Source: Confluentibacter citreus
GTDB lineage: Bacteria; Bacteroidota; Bacteroidia; Flavobacteriales; Flavobacteriaceae
Reading direction: 5' to 3'
NCBI RefSeq assembly: GCF_002807055.1
Contig: NZ_NIXN01000007.1
Location: 124,001 to 188,000, forward strand
DNA: 64,000 nucleotides
The notes under the pieces are model-generated. The model searched no databases, had not been told where the DNA came from, and saw nothing but the letters and a program-made list of their open reading frames with translations. Below are positions 1-8,590 of this stretch, piece by piece (within the stretch, counting starts at the first letter, position 1; each line of letters begins with the position of its first letter). Made by a program: the position numbers and the translations under genes.

Positions 1-551
1 TCAATATTAACTTTACGTTTTTCCTTTAATTGTTTGTAAAAACTAGGTGTGAGTCCGGTTATTTTTTTGAACTGATTTGAAAGTGCACCCACACTGCTAT
101 AATTAAGTCTATGGGAAATTTCGGTAAGATTTAATTCGTCATAGATGATCAGCTCTTTGACTCTTTCAATTTTATGTAGAAGAATGAATTGTTCAATCGT
201 CATGCCTTGGGTTTCTGAAAAAATATTAGCGAGGTAAGTGTAATTATAATCCAGTTTTTCACTCAAGTAATAAGAGAATTTAATTTTTGGAATTTCATCG
301 GAATGATGAATCATAGTGATAATTACATTTTTTATTTTTTCAATGAGCATAGCTCGTTTATCATCCATTAATAAAAGCCCAGATTTAAGTAAGATAGATT
401 TGAGTTGCTCACGTTGTCTGTTGGATATTTCCTCTAGGGTAGTCACTTCACCTAAATCTACGGTTACATAACGCAACCCAAGGGTTTTTAACTTTTCTAT
501 CACTATCATCTTGCAGCGATTACTTACCATATATTTAATGTATAATTTCAT
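1..551 (-). CDS. AraC-family transcriptional regulator (cut by left edge)
   Basis: Reading leftward from the ATG at 551 gives 183 codons with no stop before the edge, so the last residues are missing. The C-terminal half is an AraC-type double helix-turn-helix: a first helix pair around YTYLANIFSET and a second ending LNYSSVGALSNQFKKITG. There is no sugar-binding N-domain; the first 85 residues are short and basic. The protein aligns end to end with the regulator at 6689-7240, including the MKL start and the LNLTEI segment, which supports this start. It is probably nearly complete, because the paralogue ends only a few residues further on. Its targets are unknown; the stress genes to its right are the obvious candidates. 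Confidence 0.85.
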   Translation of the reverse strand, partial: MKLYIKYMVSNRCKMIVIEKLKTLGLRYVTVDLGEVTTLEEISNRQREQLKSILLKSGLLLMDDKRAMLIEKIKNVIITMIHHSDEIPKIKFSYYLSEKLDYNYTYLANIFSETQGMTIEQFILLHKIERVKELIIYDELNLTEISHRLNYSSVGALSNQFKKITGLTPSFYKQLKEKRKVNI

Positions 552-728
552 TGGGAATTTTAGTAATTGGTTGGTTTAAACAGTTTATTTTAATCTGGAT
601 GATACCAGTAAATTGAAATAGGGTTTTTTACGTGTGTGTTACAGTAATATAAATTCTTTTTATAATTTGAGTGTTGGGGTTGGTGGTGTATTCAATTAAA
701 TGTTATAAAATTAAGATGATACATCATA

Positions 729-756
729 AAAAACCACAAATTGCTTTGTGGTTTTT
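729..756. terminator. Bidirectional rho-independent terminator
   Basis: A 12-bp perfect stem (AAAAACCACAAA / TTTGTGGTTTTT) with a 4-nt loop. It has T runs in both directions and lies just downstream of the small lipoprotein gene on the minus strand. Confidence 0.75.
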
Positions 757-780
757 CGTGTTTTAAGATGTTTGCAATTA

Positions 781-951
781 TTAATCTACAGCATCTTCAA
801 TATCATCGGCTGCATCTTCAATGGCATCTCCAGTATCGTCTGCCGCACTTTCAACAGCGTCTTCAACTTTTTCTCCTGTTGTTTTTTCTCTACAGCTATT
901 AAATGCTGTCATTGATAAAACGATTATAAATATATATGCTAATTTTTTCAT
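781..951 (-). CDS. Small acidic lipoprotein, 56 aa
   Basis: The ORF begins MKKLAYIFIIVLSMTAFNSC, a short signal peptide with a lipobox ending at Cys20. The mature part is about 36 residues and highly acidic, built from repeats of the type DAxEDAADDxxDA. The length, lipobox and low-complexity acidic tail resemble small stress-associated lipoproteins of flavobacteria. No function can be assigned. It is followed by a terminator and preceded, within 36 bp, by the DUF1328-like gene, so the two are probably co-transcribed. Confidence 0.7.
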   Translation of the reverse strand: MKKLAYIFIIVLSMTAFNSCREKTTGEKVEDAVESAADDTGDAIEDAADDIEDAVD

Positions 952-986
952 GTTGTTAATTTTTAAGGTTATTGATTTTTTTGTTC

Positions 987-1148
987 TTATCTTCTAAAAC
1001 CACCTCTTATAAGGGATAATATAAATAATACAATAAAAATGAAGAATAGTACTTTAGCTATCCCTGCTGAAGTTCCTGCAATACCACCGAATCCTAAGAC
1101 TCCGGCAATGATTGCTATGATTACAAATGTTATGGTCCATCTTAACAT
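987..1148 (-). CDS. DUF1328-family small membrane protein, 53 aa
   Basis: The translation starts [20 protein letters not shown], continues [18 protein letters not shown] and ends LIRGGFRR. Two membrane helices separated by a Gly/Ala turn, and this overall pattern, are those of the DUF1328 (YtjA) family. These small inner-membrane proteins are often found with general-stress genes; their role is unknown. Its leader and that of the downstream lipoprotein gene share the 16-bp sequence TAACCTTAAAAATTAA just before the ATG (1153-1168 and 956-971 on the complementary strand). Confidence 0.8.
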   Translation of the reverse strand: MLRWTITFVIIAIIAGVLGFGGIAGTSAGIAKVLFFIFIVLFILSLIRGGFRR

Positions 1149-1225
1149 AATTTTAATTTTTAAGGTTAATTATTGTGTTTAAATTGTTTTGTTTTTACTG
1201 TATACTTGCTAAAATGAGACCTAGA

Positions 1226-1891
1226 TTATTCTTTTGCTTCAGCATTTTCTTCCGATTTTGCTCCCATTCTGTTAACCGTATACATAGGTGCAAACTTTAA
1301 CTTAAGTCCAGCAATTTTTCTGTTATCCGCACTAGTAAGACCTTCATTTTCAACAGTATTTTTTCTGGTATCTATAGCTTCGTATAATAGTTTAATTTCG
1401 TCCCAATCTTCTCTAGAATAAGAGTCTTTGTTCGTTTCTACGGTATTAACAAATGTTTCATAAACACTTAATATATTATCTTTATTGATCCATGTAAAAG
1501 ACATGTCACCACTATTATCATAATTTGATCCTAAAAGTGCCTTTCTAAAATTATCTTTGCTAATACGCATATCTTCTTTTTCTTTCTCGGCAATTAAGTT
1601 CGTTTTATAAGTCTCATATTTTAAAGTAGCATCATCAACATTATCTACTAAGACAGCTTTATCCTCGGTATCATTTATGTTCATACTTGCCATTGATTTA
1701 TGGTTGTTATATCCATTTTCAATGTTTTCCCAATTAGAATAGGCTTCTGCATATTCTAGACTGGCTACAGAATCCACATAACTTTTATATTCTTCTACGC
1801 TTTGTTTTGCTAAATCTGCTTTTTCATCTTTGCATGATGCAAATAATAAGGCTAATGAGCAGATTCCGATTGTTAATTTTATTGTTTTCAT
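1226..1891 (-). CDS. Predicted lipoprotein of unknown function, 221 aa
   Basis: A lipoprotein signal peptide is clear (LALLFASC, Cys20 followed by KDEK). The rest is hydrophilic and mostly helical, with many Lys, Glu and Asn residues and no motif I recognise. A repeated A-Y-x-N-W-E / Y-x-x-Y-x-S pattern in the first 80 residues suggests a helical bundle. It sits in the minus-strand stress island, 11 bp upstream of nothing obvious and 11 bp downstream of the holin-associated gene, so it may be part of that transcript. The start at 1891 is the only one giving a signal peptide. Confidence 0.65.
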   Translation of the reverse strand: MKTIKLTIGICSLALLFASCKDEKADLAKQSVEEYKSYVDSVASLEYAEAYSNWENIENGYNNHKSMASMNINDTEDKAVLVDNVDDATLKYETYKTNLIAEKEKEDMRISKDNFRKALLGSNYDNSGDMSFTWINKDNILSVYETFVNTVETNKDSYSREDWDEIKLLYEAIDTRKNTVENEGLTSADNRKIAGLKLKFAPMYTVNRMGAKSEENAEAKE

Positions 1892-1902
1892 GATTTTAAT
1901 GT

Positions 1903-2235
1903 TTAGTGTTTAATTTTTTTTGAAATTATTTTTGTCGCTAGGTATTGTACACCATAACCAAATAAATTGGAGATTATGGAATGTGTTTTGCCTAACAATA
2001 TTCTTTTTGATAAATAGCCTCCGGCCAAACTTATTACTGATTCCAGTACGTTACCTTTAACTTTGGGATCTTCTTTAATATCGTTTAACGCTCTGTTTAA
2101 TAGTCTGGATGGTCTTAATTCTTGGATGGTAAGATCTAATTGGTCCTTTAGCTCGCTAATTTTTACTTTTTGTTTGTTTTCTAGAGCGATAATTTTTTCT
2201 TCCAAAATCTGACTTTGATTTTTATGATTTTTCAT
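1903..2235 (-). CDS. Small helical protein encoded with a holin-like membrane protein
   Basis: 110 residues. The N-terminal 45 are a charged amphipathic helix or coiled coil (EEKIIALENKQKVKISELK). The C-terminal half has two weakly hydrophobic segments (VLESVISLAGGYLSKRILLG and IISNLFGYGVQYLATKII). The start overlaps the end of the upstream membrane-protein gene by 14 bp, which implies translational coupling and a joint function at the membrane. I do not recognise a named family. Confidence 0.6.
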   Translation of the reverse strand: MKNHKNQSQILEEKIIALENKQKVKISELKDQLDLTIQELRPSRLLNRALNDIKEDPKVKGNVLESVISLAGGYLSKRILLGKTHSIISNLFGYGVQYLATKIISKKIKH

Positions 2236-2614
2236 TTTCTTCAGTATTGGATTTTACAAATTCAGATCTTCTTGGTCTTAGTAGTTTTGATATTATCAGA
2301 TTGGTTATGGGTGCTTTAATTAATGTATCATTGAAGAAATAGATGATGAGTGCAATAATTAAATAGAAACCAGAGACAATCAAGAAACCTAAATAATAAG
2401 CCCCTAGTAATTTGCCAATTAATAAACTAATAGCAATATTTACAAAAAGGGTAAATAAAGAAAATACCAAAGCTACTGCTATTCTTGAGACTAGAGAAGA
2501 TACGACATCTGCCGTAACATCTATAGCATTCAATTTGTATAACTCTATACTAGTTTCGGTATATTCTTTAACTTTATCATAAAGTAATTCTATATGTTTG
2601 GCTGTGGTTTCCAT
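2222..2614 (-). CDS. Phage-holin-superfamily membrane protein (Phage_holin_3_6 / DUF1469 type)
   Basis: 130 residues: an N-terminal amphipathic stretch (about 1-40), two long hydrophobic helices (about 42-70 and 75-98), then a basic cytoplasmic tail rich in Arg, Lys and Glu. This is the layout of the so-called phage holin family 3/6, which in bacteria is mostly a chromosomal stress-associated membrane protein and not a lysis protein. Its neighbours (YtxH, CsbD, Dps) fit that role. It overlaps the next gene downstream by 14 bp. Confidence 0.65.
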   Translation of the reverse strand: METTAKHIELLYDKVKEYTETSIELYKLNAIDVTADVVSSLVSRIAVALVFSLFTLFVNIAISLLIGKLLGAYYLGFLIVSGFYLIIALIIYFFNDTLIKAPITNLIISKLLRPRRSEFVKSNTEENEKS

Positions 2615-2643
2615 TTATTATTATTTAACAGGATTTCAATTAA

Positions 2644-2910
2644 TTAATAAGTTTTTTTCATGTTATCTTTTATCGCTTCTTTTTCTTTATTCAAGAACTC
2701 TTCACCATTTTCCTTGATAGAGCTATATTTATCAGAAACGGTATCTAAAAAGTCGTTAAAGCCTTCTTTTAGCTTGTCTTTAGCTTGTTTACTTTTTTCC
2801 GTAATTTTTTTTCTAGTTGTTTCTCCCTTTTCTGGGGCAAATAAAACGCCTAATGTTGCTCCTACTGCTACGCCTGCTAACAGACCTATTATTGTGTTAC
2901 TTGTTTTCAT
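2644..2910 (-). CDS. YtxH-domain protein
   Basis: 88 residues. The N-terminus IIGLLAGVAVGATLGVLFAP followed by EKGE is the hallmark of the YtxH family: one glycine-rich membrane helix ending LFAPxxG, then a Lys/Glu-rich helical tail. Members are general-stress proteins in Firmicutes and Bacteroidota, probably anchored on the cytoplasmic side; the biochemical role is unknown. Hydrophilic residues make up all of 35-88. Confidence 0.85.
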   Translation of the reverse strand: MKTSNTIIGLLAGVAVGATLGVLFAPEKGETTRKKITEKSKQAKDKLKEGFNDFLDTVSDKYSSIKENGEEFLNKEKEAIKDNMKKTY

Positions 2911-2948
2911 TTTTGTTAATTTTAATTGTTATTATTTATTTTAATTTT

Positions 2949-3104
2949 CTAAATTCCTCTACCACCACCTATTAATCTTAATAAAATGGCGATTACTGCT
3001 ATTACTAATAGAATGTGAATCAATCCGGTTGCACTATAAACAAATACTCCGAATGCCCAACCGATTATTAGGATGACTGCGATGATGTATAATAAACTTC
3101 TCAT
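2949..3104 (-). CDS. Lmo0937-like small membrane protein, 51 aa
   Basis: The ORF gives MRSLLYIIAVILIIGWAFGV, then FVYSATGLIHILLVIAVIAI and LLRLIGGGRGI. Two membrane helices around a short polar turn with the SxxGLIHILLVIAVI segment match the Lmo0937 family of tiny membrane proteins, usually annotated near YtxH and CsbD genes. The function is unknown. Confidence 0.8.
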   Translation of the reverse strand: MRSLLYIIAVILIIGWAFGVFVYSATGLIHILLVIAVIAILLRLIGGGRGI

Positions 3105-3129
3105 AATACTGTGTTTTATTGGTTAATTA

Positions 3130-3552
3130 TTATTTTAATATTTTAAATGATTCTGCTATGTTGGATTTTACCTCCTCGGTATGCCCAAACGAATTTATTA
3201 CTCTTTTTGCTTCTTCTAAACTTACCGATACACCAGAAGCATGGCCAGAATTGGTTACTACATTCCAAGTGTAAACTTTATTTCCTAGATCTTCATTTAT
3301 TAAAGACATAGGGATAATATTCTTTTTAAGAATTTTTGCATTGTTTGTTAATAGTGCTATTTCCTCATTTACATCATCCATACTCAAACAAGTTCCTGTA
3401 AACGTTCCAAGTTCTGTTTCTATACTCCATTTATAAACTTGTATCACTTTCTCATCTGTTTTCATATCACTTTTTTCACCTGCTGCACCCACTGATTTTG
3501 AATACACCATATTTGATGCCGCTATACCTTTATCTATGATTGACTTTTCCAT
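3130..3552 (-). CDS. Hypothetical protein, 140 aa
   Basis: No signal peptide or membrane helix. Two similar beta-rich units can be seen: VYKWSIETELGTFTGTCLSM with DDVNEEIALL, and VYTWNVVTNSGHASGVSVSL with EEAKRVINSF. Each is a W-centred beta hairpin followed by an acidic helix, so the protein is probably an internal duplication of a 60-residue domain. I do not recognise the family. It lies 17 bp downstream of the next lipoprotein gene and is probably in the same operon, driven by the duplicated promoter at 4161-4298. Confidence 0.6.
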   Translation of the reverse strand: MEKSIIDKGIAASNMVYSKSVGAAGEKSDMKTDEKVIQVYKWSIETELGTFTGTCLSMDDVNEEIALLTNNAKILKKNIIPMSLINEDLGNKVYTWNVVTNSGHASGVSVSLEEAKRVINSFGHTEEVKSNIAESFKILK

Positions 3553-3569
3553 GATATTAATTTTACTAT

Positions 3570-4136
3570 TTATATATCTTGAGATTTTTGGTTTAACTTA
3601 TCTAAAGCAGATTGAATGCTCTGTATGTTGGATTTTAGTTCGTGAGTGTCTTTAATTGCTAAAATTTTGAACTCTACATTATTGGTTATTTTACCCAAAG
3701 TATCTAACAATTGTATTTGTGCTTCTATTTTATTTAAGATTAACTCCAATTTCTTTTCTATAAACTCATTGTTGTCAATGTCTTTTATTTCAAACTCACT
3801 ATTAATATTCAGGTAGTTTGGAATTGAAATTAGTTTCTCTTCAGCTAATTTTTTGTAATTTTTCGATATTTCAAAGTGCGTCGTTTCTAACCCTTCGGTT
3901 ATATGAGCCATATTATTTAAAGTATCAACATACTTTATAGCTTTACATAATTCTAGAATATCCAAGTTATTTCTTGAAACGCTTAGCAATAGCTCAGCCT
4001 CTTTTTTGTATATGCTTATTCTAGTTTGTATATCACTTACAATGTCATTCTTGTGTTCGTTGTTTTCTAAAATGTAATTACAAGAAATCAATGTGAGAGC
4101 TGCAATCACCGACAACATTATGTTTCTAAATTTCAT
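3570..4136 (-). CDS. Predicted lipoprotein of unknown function, 188 aa
   Basis: The N-terminus MKFRNIMLSVIAALTLISCN is a lipoprotein signal with the acceptor Cys at residue 19. The rest is helical, rich in Lys, Glu, Asn and Ile, and ends QSIQSALDKLNQKSQDI. No enzymatic motif is visible. It is the first gene of the leftward run from about 4.1 kb and lies directly behind two promoter-like repeats. Confidence 0.6.
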   Translation of the reverse strand: MKFRNIMLSVIAALTLISCNYILENNEHKNDIVSDIQTRISIYKKEAELLLSVSRNNLDILELCKAIKYVDTLNNMAHITEGLETTHFEISKNYKKLAEEKLISIPNYLNINSEFEIKDIDNNEFIEKKLELILNKIEAQIQLLDTLGKITNNVEFKILAIKDTHELKSNIQSIQSALDKLNQKSQDI

Positions 4137-4160
4137 TTTTATTTCTTTTACATTGCTTTA

Positions 4161-4195
4161 CAAAGATGCACTGGTACAATGCTTTTTGTGTTATA
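4161..4195 (-). promoter_or_regulatory. Candidate stress promoter P1 (proximal copy)
   Basis: Read on the minus strand this is TATAAC, 25 nt, then TTTG (box CATCTTTG). The TTTG end lies about 25 bp upstream of the lipoprotein ATG at 4136. The same arrangement recurs at 4264-4298 and in front of the Dps gene at 9346-9380. The -7 part resembles the Bacteroidota TAnnTTTG; the conserved TRTAAC in place of the usual TTG may indicate an alternative sigma factor or an activator site. Confidence 0.45.
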
Positions 4196-4263
4196 ACATT
4201 TTTTGCAATACTTATAGAATTTACACTTCTTTTGGTTTTCTGTTTTGTTAAATAAGTACATTA

Positions 4264-4298
4264 CAAATATGCAATGGTATGCTACTTTTTATGTTACA
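4264..4298 (-). promoter_or_regulatory. Candidate stress promoter P2 (distal copy)
   Basis: Minus-strand reading: TGTAAC, 25 nt, TTTG (box CATATTTG), about 100 bp further upstream than P1. It lies within a 43-bp block (4261-4303) that matches the P1 block (4158-4200) at 33 of 43 positions without gaps. Confidence 0.4.
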
Positions 4299-4430
4299 CT
4301 ATTATGGAGTATGGTTACAATATTCCAATATTGCTGTATTTAACAATAAAAAGAATACATATATAATTAGGAATTTAGCGTCATATAAGACACTTTATAT
4401 TTTTTAATTGCCAAGAAAAAAATAGGAATT

Positions 4431-6218
4431 TTACAAATAAGGAAAATAAATGGTGAATGTTGCACCAACATTAGGTTTGCCATTTGCGAAAATAAAGCCT
4501 TGGTGATTTTCAACTATTTTTTTACAGATAGATAAGCCTATACCGGTACCAGAATATTCATGTTTACCATGAAGCCGGTTAAACAGCACAAAAATATTTT
4601 CGGCATATTTATTTTCAAAACCAATACCATTATCTGTAATCGTAATTTTATGATAATATGGTTTTTTAGGATTTAATATTATCGGTTCATCTGAAGCTTT
4701 TGCTTTATTGTAAATAATACGGATTTCTGGAATTCTGTCCTTTGATTTGTATTTTAAAGAATTACTTATTAGGTTGGAGAACAGCTGTTGAATTTGAAAA
4801 GGAATGACTTTAATGGATGGAAATTTGTTTGAAGTAATAATAGCTTTTTCATCAGTGATTGATTCCGCTAAATCCTGTTGGGCATTTTTTAGCAATATAT
4901 TTATATCAGCTAATTCAAATGCTTTGTCAGCTTTATTTGTCCTTGAAAATTGTAATAAATCATCAATTAACATCCGCATTCTAGTTGCGGCATTTTTTAT
5001 TCGATCCATATACATCATTCCAGATTCAGATAATTTGTGGGCTTCTTTATCTTCAAACCTCGATAGGAAAGTCTGTATTTTTCTTAATGGCTCTTGTAAA
5101 TCATGACTGGCAACATAGTTAAATGCTGAGAGTTCTTTGTTGTTCCGTTCTAATTCTAAATTACGTTCTTCTAGGGTTTTAAAATGTTCGATTTCAGTTG
5201 TAATATCTGTAGTTATCCCTAAAAGTTGTCTTTTTCCGTCAAGGTTTCTATGCAATTTTGCACAAGTTTTAAAGTGTTTAATCGTGCCGTTTTTTTGAAT
5301 AATTCTATAATATATAAAAGGAAGGTCTTCATTTTTTGCCATCATTCTATCAATGTCCTTACGGAATTTTTCTATATCTTCTGGATGTACAAAATTCACA
5401 AAATTATCCAAGGTTGGTTGAAAAGACTGGGGTTTTTCACCTATTAATCTATATAAATTATCGGAATAGGTAAAAGTCCTTTCTTCTATGTCCCAAATCC
5501 AATTACCTTGCAGGCCGATAATTTCAGATTGTTTTGTAGATTCCTTAAAAATCTCTAATTGCTCATTAGCCGCTTTTATTTTTTTTAGGTCACTAATAAT
5601 TTTACTATATGTAGCAAACATGAGCATTAAGGATAATAGTAAGACCACATATAAAAACATAGGGGTAAGCTTTAAATTGGACTCGTATGCTTCTTGCCTT
5701 TTATTTAACAACTGGTTACCAGTATCTATCATCCCCTTAATCTTGCCCCGTATGGTATCCATTGTTTTTTTTCCATTAAGGAAATTTTCCTTGAAATTCT
5801 CGTCGTTATAATTGCCAACTGAAGAAAACCTAAAGGATTTTTCAAAATACCACATGCGTTTATCTATTAAAACGTTGAGCTCTTTAAGATTGTTTTGTAA
5901 AGTGGTATTATCACTTCCCAACACTTTTAACTCCGCAAAACTGTAATTAATATTTTCTCTTCCAATATTGTATGGCTCAAGGTAAATGGGATCATTTGTT
6001 ATTATAAATCCTTGTTGTCCAGTTTCGGCATCTTTTAAATGGGAAAAGATTTTTTCTAACTCAACGTTAGTTTTGTAGGTTTTCGTCAATAAATCTGAAG
6101 ATTGGGACAAATCTTCTATTTTTTTATAAGTGGTGCCGCCAATTATGAGAATCACAAAAGCAGATATAAAAAAAATACTTTTTATCAGCCAAGATTTTTT
6201 AAATATTCTACTGGGCAT
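4431..6218 (-). CDS. Sensor histidine kinase with CHASE3 and PAS domains
   Basis: 595 residues. Domain order: TM1 (about 12-32); extracytoplasmic CHASE3 domain (about 38-180, with DAETGQQGFIITND); TM2 (about 185-207); PAS_3-type domain (about 235-345); HisKA with the phospho-acceptor in FNYVASHDLQEP (His372); HATPase with ITDNGIGF and GTGIGLSIC. This is the phytochrome-like or Rcp1-linked kinase architecture common in flavobacteria. It ends 5 bp after the response-regulator gene, so the two genes form an operon and very likely a signalling pair. The CHASE3 ligand is unknown. It probably phosphorylates the single-domain regulator just upstream. Confidence 0.92.
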   Translation of the reverse strand: MPSRIFKKSWLIKSIFFISAFVILIIGGTTYKKIEDLSQSSDLLTKTYKTNVELEKIFSHLKDAETGQQGFIITNDPIYLEPYNIGRENINYSFAELKVLGSDNTTLQNNLKELNVLIDKRMWYFEKSFRFSSVGNYNDENFKENFLNGKKTMDTIRGKIKGMIDTGNQLLNKRQEAYESNLKLTPMFLYVVLLLSLMLMFATYSKIISDLKKIKAANEQLEIFKESTKQSEIIGLQGNWIWDIEERTFTYSDNLYRLIGEKPQSFQPTLDNFVNFVHPEDIEKFRKDIDRMMAKNEDLPFIYYRIIQKNGTIKHFKTCAKLHRNLDGKRQLLGITTDITTEIEHFKTLEERNLELERNNKELSAFNYVASHDLQEPLRKIQTFLSRFEDKEAHKLSESGMMYMDRIKNAATRMRMLIDDLLQFSRTNKADKAFELADINILLKNAQQDLAESITDEKAIITSNKFPSIKVIPFQIQQLFSNLISNSLKYKSKDRIPEIRIIYNKAKASDEPIILNPKKPYYHKITITDNGIGFENKYAENIFVLFNRLHGKHEYSGTGIGLSICKKIVENHQGFIFANGKPNVGATFTIYFPYL

Positions 6219-6222
6219 ATTT

Positions 6223-6669
6223 TTATAATCTTAGAAGGAAATTGTCCTTATTCAAACCATTTGTATAGTATTGCCAATTGATGGTAACGACCTCTTCTAA
6301 TACTTTTTTGAGCGTTTTAAAATCATTGGGCTTTTTAATGTAGATATTTGCTCCCATAATAAATGTCTTTTCAATATCTTCTTCTGATGCTGATGTAGAA
6401 TAAATAGCAATGGCTATATCCTTGAATTTATCATTTTTCTTTATCTCTTTCAAACATTCCAATCCAGATTTTCTGGGCATGTTTAAATCTAAAAACAAAA
6501 TATTCGGGAATACAGAGTCTTCGGCATTTAAATAATCCATTAAATAAACCCCATCGTTAAAGGTTTTTACTCTTGTGGTTATTTTAAGTTCATCAAAAGC
6601 ATCACAAAAAAATAAACGATCATCTTCATCATCGTCTGCTAATATTATATTTATATAATCTTCATGCAT
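6223..6669 (-). CDS. Single-domain response regulator (CheY/Rcp1-like)
   Basis: 148 residues forming one receiver domain: acidic pocket ADDDEDD (about 11-17), phospho-acceptor Asp61 in LFLDLNMP, the switch Ser/Thr in IYSTSA, and the conserved Lys in IKKP. There is no output domain, so it acts by protein-protein contact or as a phosphate shuttle. Only 4 bp separate it from the kinase gene, and it lies downstream of an AraC-type gene on the same strand, so one transcript may carry regulator, receiver and kinase. Confidence 0.92.
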   Translation of the reverse strand: MHEDYINIILADDDEDDRLFFCDAFDELKITTRVKTFNDGVYLMDYLNAEDSVFPNILFLDLNMPRKSGLECLKEIKKNDKFKDIAIAIYSTSASEEDIEKTFIMGANIYIKKPNDFKTLKKVLEEVVTINWQYYTNGLNKDNFLLRL

Positions 6670-6688
6670 AAGGTTAGTTGGATTGGTT

Positions 6689-7240
6689 CTAGTTTAATTC
6701 GCGTCTTTTGGTAATGATACGCTGAAAGGCAGACGGGGTAATGCCTGTAGTGTTTTTAAACTGAGTACTTAAATGGGCTACGCTAGAATAATTGAGTTTA
6801 AATGCAATTTCAGTTAAATTTAGATTTTCGTTTATTATTAGCTGCTTTGTATATTCTATTTTTTGAATAATGATAAAATTCTCAATGGAAGTATAAGTGA
6901 CTTCAGAAAACAGATTAGACAGATAACCATAACTATGGCCCAACGTATCTGACAAATAAGCGGAAGCTTTTAAGTTGGTAGCTGTTTCATTGTTAAATAC
7001 CATATCTGTTATGGTATCTTTTATTTTTTGTACCAATATGCTTTTTTGATTTTCAACAATTTCAATGGAATATTCTTTTAAATCGTTGGAAAAACTTTCT
7101 AATCTATCTGCAGATAACTTTTCTAAAAGTTTTACCTCACCAAAACCAATAATTTTGTGTTTTATATTGTGTTCCAGTAATTTTTCATCTAAGACTTTTC
7201 TGCAAATGGCATTAAAATCAAATTTTAAATGTAATTTCAT
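6689..7240 (-). CDS. AraC-family transcriptional regulator, paralogue of the gene at 1-551
   Basis: 183 residues from the ATG at 7240, which aligns with the start of the paralogue at the left edge; an in-frame upstream ATG would add 14 residues. The C-terminal 95 residues are an AraC double HTH (LNLTEIAFKLNYSSVAHLST and QFKNTTGITPSAF). The N-terminal half is small and without an effector domain. It lies 20 bp upstream of the response regulator, so it is probably co-transcribed with the two-component pair and may be its transcriptional output. Confidence 0.85.
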   Translation of the reverse strand: MKLHLKFDFNAICRKVLDEKLLEHNIKHKIIGFGEVKLLEKLSADRLESFSNDLKEYSIEIVENQKSILVQKIKDTITDMVFNNETATNLKASAYLSDTLGHSYGYLSNLFSEVTYTSIENFIIIQKIEYTKQLIINENLNLTEIAFKLNYSSVAHLSTQFKNTTGITPSAFQRIITKRRELN

Positions 7241-7351
7241 AAGAAATATTTGTCTTGTAAATTTAGAACTAATTATGAACAAATTTGCATAAGAATATTT
7301 AAACGTTTTTAGTTTTTAAATATTTTAAAGTTGTATGATTCAAAATTAACT

Positions 7352-8470
7352 TTAAATACTTGTTTTACTTCTTATTTTTTTCCATTTTTTTAATCTAGTT
7401 CTTGCTCTGCTATGCAGATGTTTATCAATAGGATCGCCTATTAAAAATCCGTAGGCATGAAATCCAGGTGTATTATCAAAAATTATTTTTAAAGTTGCCG
7501 TAATAGGTAGAGCCAAAATCATTCCTGCAATACCCCAAAGCATGGAAAAAACAATAAATGAGAGTATGGCAATAAAAGCATTAATGCTCACTTTAGAACC
7601 GGTTATTTTGGGCGTTATAAAATTGCCTTCTAAAAATTGTATAAACATAAAAATGGCAACAACCCCCAATGCGTACCAAGCACTGTCTTTGGTTGCTAAT
7701 GCCACCATAGCAGGGATTAACGAACCAATTATAACTCCAATATAAGGGATTAATAATAAAATCGCTGCGAAGAAACCAAAAAATATGGCATGATCTATTC
7801 CCAAAATAAGCAACCCCGTGGTATTTAATATGCCAACTATAACTATTACTTTTATTAATCCTATTAAATAATTTTGTTGAATATTATAGACTTTGTCAAT
7901 CATGTTGTTTAAAAAATCCTTTGATTTATATTTAAACGCCTTATAATAAAAAACCCTAAAAAACTGCCTGTAATACAAAAAGAAGAATAAGTATATAGGA
8001 ATTAATACAAGATTACTGATTAAAGATCCTGATTGAGTTAAGAATTCTCCGATTTTATCAAAGTTGTTTTTTAGTATATTCTCAATTTTTAAATCAGATG
8101 AAAACAACGTATTACTGCTATTCATATTTAACATTTTTTGAATAGAAGCCGTTGCATCATTATAAAGTTTTGAAATGTTTTTTGTATAGTCTTCCCCATT
8201 ATTACTTATACTATTTAATTGAAAATATATTAAGGCACCAATAAGGGCTGTAATAAAAAAAATAATAAGTAAGGAACATAAAGTAGCGAAAAGTCGATTA
8301 AACCTCCATTTATGTTCTAAGAATCTTTGAACGGGGAATATCATCACCGCTAGTATAATAGCATATAAAATGGGTATTAAAAGCGATTTTAGAATATATA
8401 AAATAAATACAATGGTAACAATGGTAAGTAATCCAAAAATAGGATGATAGTTTGTATTTTTTTCATTCAT
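7352..8470 (-). CDS. AI-2E family transporter (permease PerM/YdiK type)
   Basis: About 372 residues with seven to eight hydrophobic segments. Diagnostic stretches are FLYYRQFF, a GLIxVIVIVGILNTTGLLIL helix, LLIPYIGVIIGSLIPAMVAL and FIQFLEGNFITPKITGSKVS, the conserved family region; it ends ALPITATLKIIFDN. AI-2E proteins are trimeric-type membrane exporters or ion antiporters. The substrate cannot be told from sequence, and there is no sign of quorum-sensing genes here. The start at 8470 was preferred because 15 upstream residues would be poorly conserved and polar. Confidence 0.88.
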   Translation of the reverse strand: MNEKNTNYHPIFGLLTIVTIVFILYILKSLLIPILYAIILAVMIFPVQRFLEHKWRFNRLFATLCSLLIIFFITALIGALIYFQLNSISNNGEDYTKNISKLYNDATASIQKMLNMNSSNTLFSSDLKIENILKNNFDKIGEFLTQSGSLISNLVLIPIYLFFFLYYRQFFRVFYYKAFKYKSKDFLNNMIDKVYNIQQNYLIGLIKVIVIVGILNTTGLLILGIDHAIFFGFFAAILLLIPYIGVIIGSLIPAMVALATKDSAWYALGVVAIFMFIQFLEGNFITPKITGSKVSINAFIAILSFIVFSMLWGIAGMILALPITATLKIIFDNTPGFHAYGFLIGDPIDKHLHSRARTRLKKWKKIRSKTSI

Positions 8471-8590
8471 GTGGTTAAGATAAAATAAATATTTTAAATC
8501 TGCCTTACTAACCATAATAGTAATTCACTAACCAACCAACCAAAATTAACTATTAGAATTAAAAGTGGTTTTCGGGCAGATATTAAAATA

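Larger units (their letters stand above)
4158..4303. repeat. Imperfect 43-bp direct repeat in promoter region
   Basis: Copies at 4158-4200 and 4261-4303, 103 bp apart, 33 of 43 identical. The whole 294-bp gap between the lipoprotein start and the kinase stop holds these two copies and nothing else that I can see as a gene. Confidence 0.7.

Noticed and set aside
7352-8470. AI-2 quorum-sensing exporter
   Set aside because: The family name is historical; no luxS or lsr-type genes are present, so no such role is claimed.
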